Shown here: positions 6,765-9,350 of the stretch, piece by piece | How positions within the stretch are numbered: position 1 is the first letter of the stretch | Layout: each line of letters begins with the position of its first letter | NCBI GenBank assembly: GCA_038213005.1 | Contig: JBBQTU010000171.1 | Location: forward strand, 1 to 9,350 | Reading direction: 5' to 3' | DNA length: 9,350 nt | Source of the DNA: JBBQTU01 sp038213005 | Lineage (GTDB): Bacteria > Planctomycetota > Phycisphaerae > Tepidisphaerales > Tepidisphaeraceae | Notes under the pieces: model-generated | What the model was told of the DNA's origin: nothing | What the model saw: the letters and a program-made list of their open reading frames with translations, nothing else | The model's database searches: none | Position numbers and translations under genes: made by a program

Positions 6765-7104
6765 CCAGACCAACCCCCGCTGTCGCAACAACATCGGGAA
6801 GGTGGCGGTGCAGCGCGGACCGGTCGTCTACTGCGCCGAGGAAGTGGACAACCCCGTGAATCTGCCCGCGGTCACGCTGAGCGCCACGGCCAGGCTGACG
6901 GCGAAGTTTGAACCCAAGTTCGCCGGCGGTGTGGTGACCCTTAGCGGCCCTGCCCGGGTGTTGCGCGACGACAACTGGGACGACCAGCTCTATCAGGGCG
7001 TGGGCCACATGAAGACCAGGCCCGTGAAACTGAAACTGGTTCCCTATTGCGTCTGGGGCAACCGCAAGGTCGGCAAGATGCGCGCGTGGTTCGAACTGGC
7101 GTAG
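6754..7104 (+). pseudogene. GH127 (DUF1680) remnant, C-terminal part
   Basis: This frame encodes the C-terminal end of a GH127 protein: VQLIQTNP, then GKVAVQRGPVVYCAEEVDNP near residues 15-34 and PYCVWGNRKVGKMRAWF at the end. These match the family's NPxVxxxxGxVAxQRGPxVYCxExxDN and PYxxWxNRxxGxMxVW endings. It is in a different frame from the N-terminal part, and roughly 200-250 residues of the normal protein between the two are missing. The GTG at 6754 is only the first possible codon, not a believable native start, and no ribosome-binding site precedes it. The coding sequence is otherwise open to its natural stop at 7102-7104, so the decay looks recent. The stop faces that of leuS across 116 bp of apparently noncoding DNA. 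Confidence 0.75.
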
Positions 7105-7220
7105 CGTCGAGTCTGCGCGACGACACCGGACTCCCGCACCGGGTCAGGGCACGGGAATCCGTGAGGCGATGAACTTGGCCAATGGTTGGCAGCGGCCTGT
7201 GACGTTTCAAGCGGACAAGG

Positions 7221-9350
<2,130 letters not shown>

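Noticed and set aside
7150..7190. Two small hairpins, CACGG-GAAT-CCGTG (7150-7163) and GCCAA-TGG-TTGGC (7178-7190), between the convergent GH127 remnant and leuS, as possible terminators.
   Set aside because: Stems are only 5 bp and no T-run follows on either strand, so they do not meet intrinsic terminator criteria.

Overview
This is a GC-rich, gene-dense bacterial window. The gene content fits a Planctomycetota/Phycisphaerae-type bacterium: a Ski2-like helicase with a DUF3516-type C-terminal region, a DUF1680/GH127 glycosidase, a short bactofilin-like beta-helix protein and the style of the LeuRS. That assignment rests on recognising protein families by eye and is an inference, not a proven identity.

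Layout from left to right. (1) The 3' part of hisA (+) runs in from the left edge. (2) It converges, with 9 bp between stop codons, on an AI-2E-family (PF01594) membrane protein on the minus strand. (3) That gene lies just downstream of a small minus-strand bactofilin-like gene. (4) A 162-bp divergent intergenic region separates this pair from an unrecognised polytopic membrane protein (+). (5) Next is a full-length DEFH-box (Ski2-like) helicase (+). (6) Immediately after the helicase stop comes a degraded GH127 gene (+). It has lost its start, has lost the middle segment with the catalytic Cys-Cys, and contains a short piece of itself in inverted orientation. (7) From the right edge, on the minus strand and converging on the GH127 remnant, is most of leuS, lacking only its N-terminal part.

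The genes do not form one pathway. hisA (histidine synthesis) and leuS (leucyl-tRNA charging) are housekeeping genes, the helicase is probably an RNA or DNA remodelling enzyme, and the AI-2E and bactofilin-like proteins are envelope or cytoskeleton candidates. Several genes have a -10-like hexamer only 6-8 nt before the ATG and no Shine-Dalgarno, which suggests leaderless transcripts.

I see no CRISPR array, tRNA, rRNA, insertion sequence or defence system. The most unusual things are the scrambled GH127 pseudogene, the repeated leaderless-promoter layout, and a 7-residue tandem duplication in the LeuRS editing domain.
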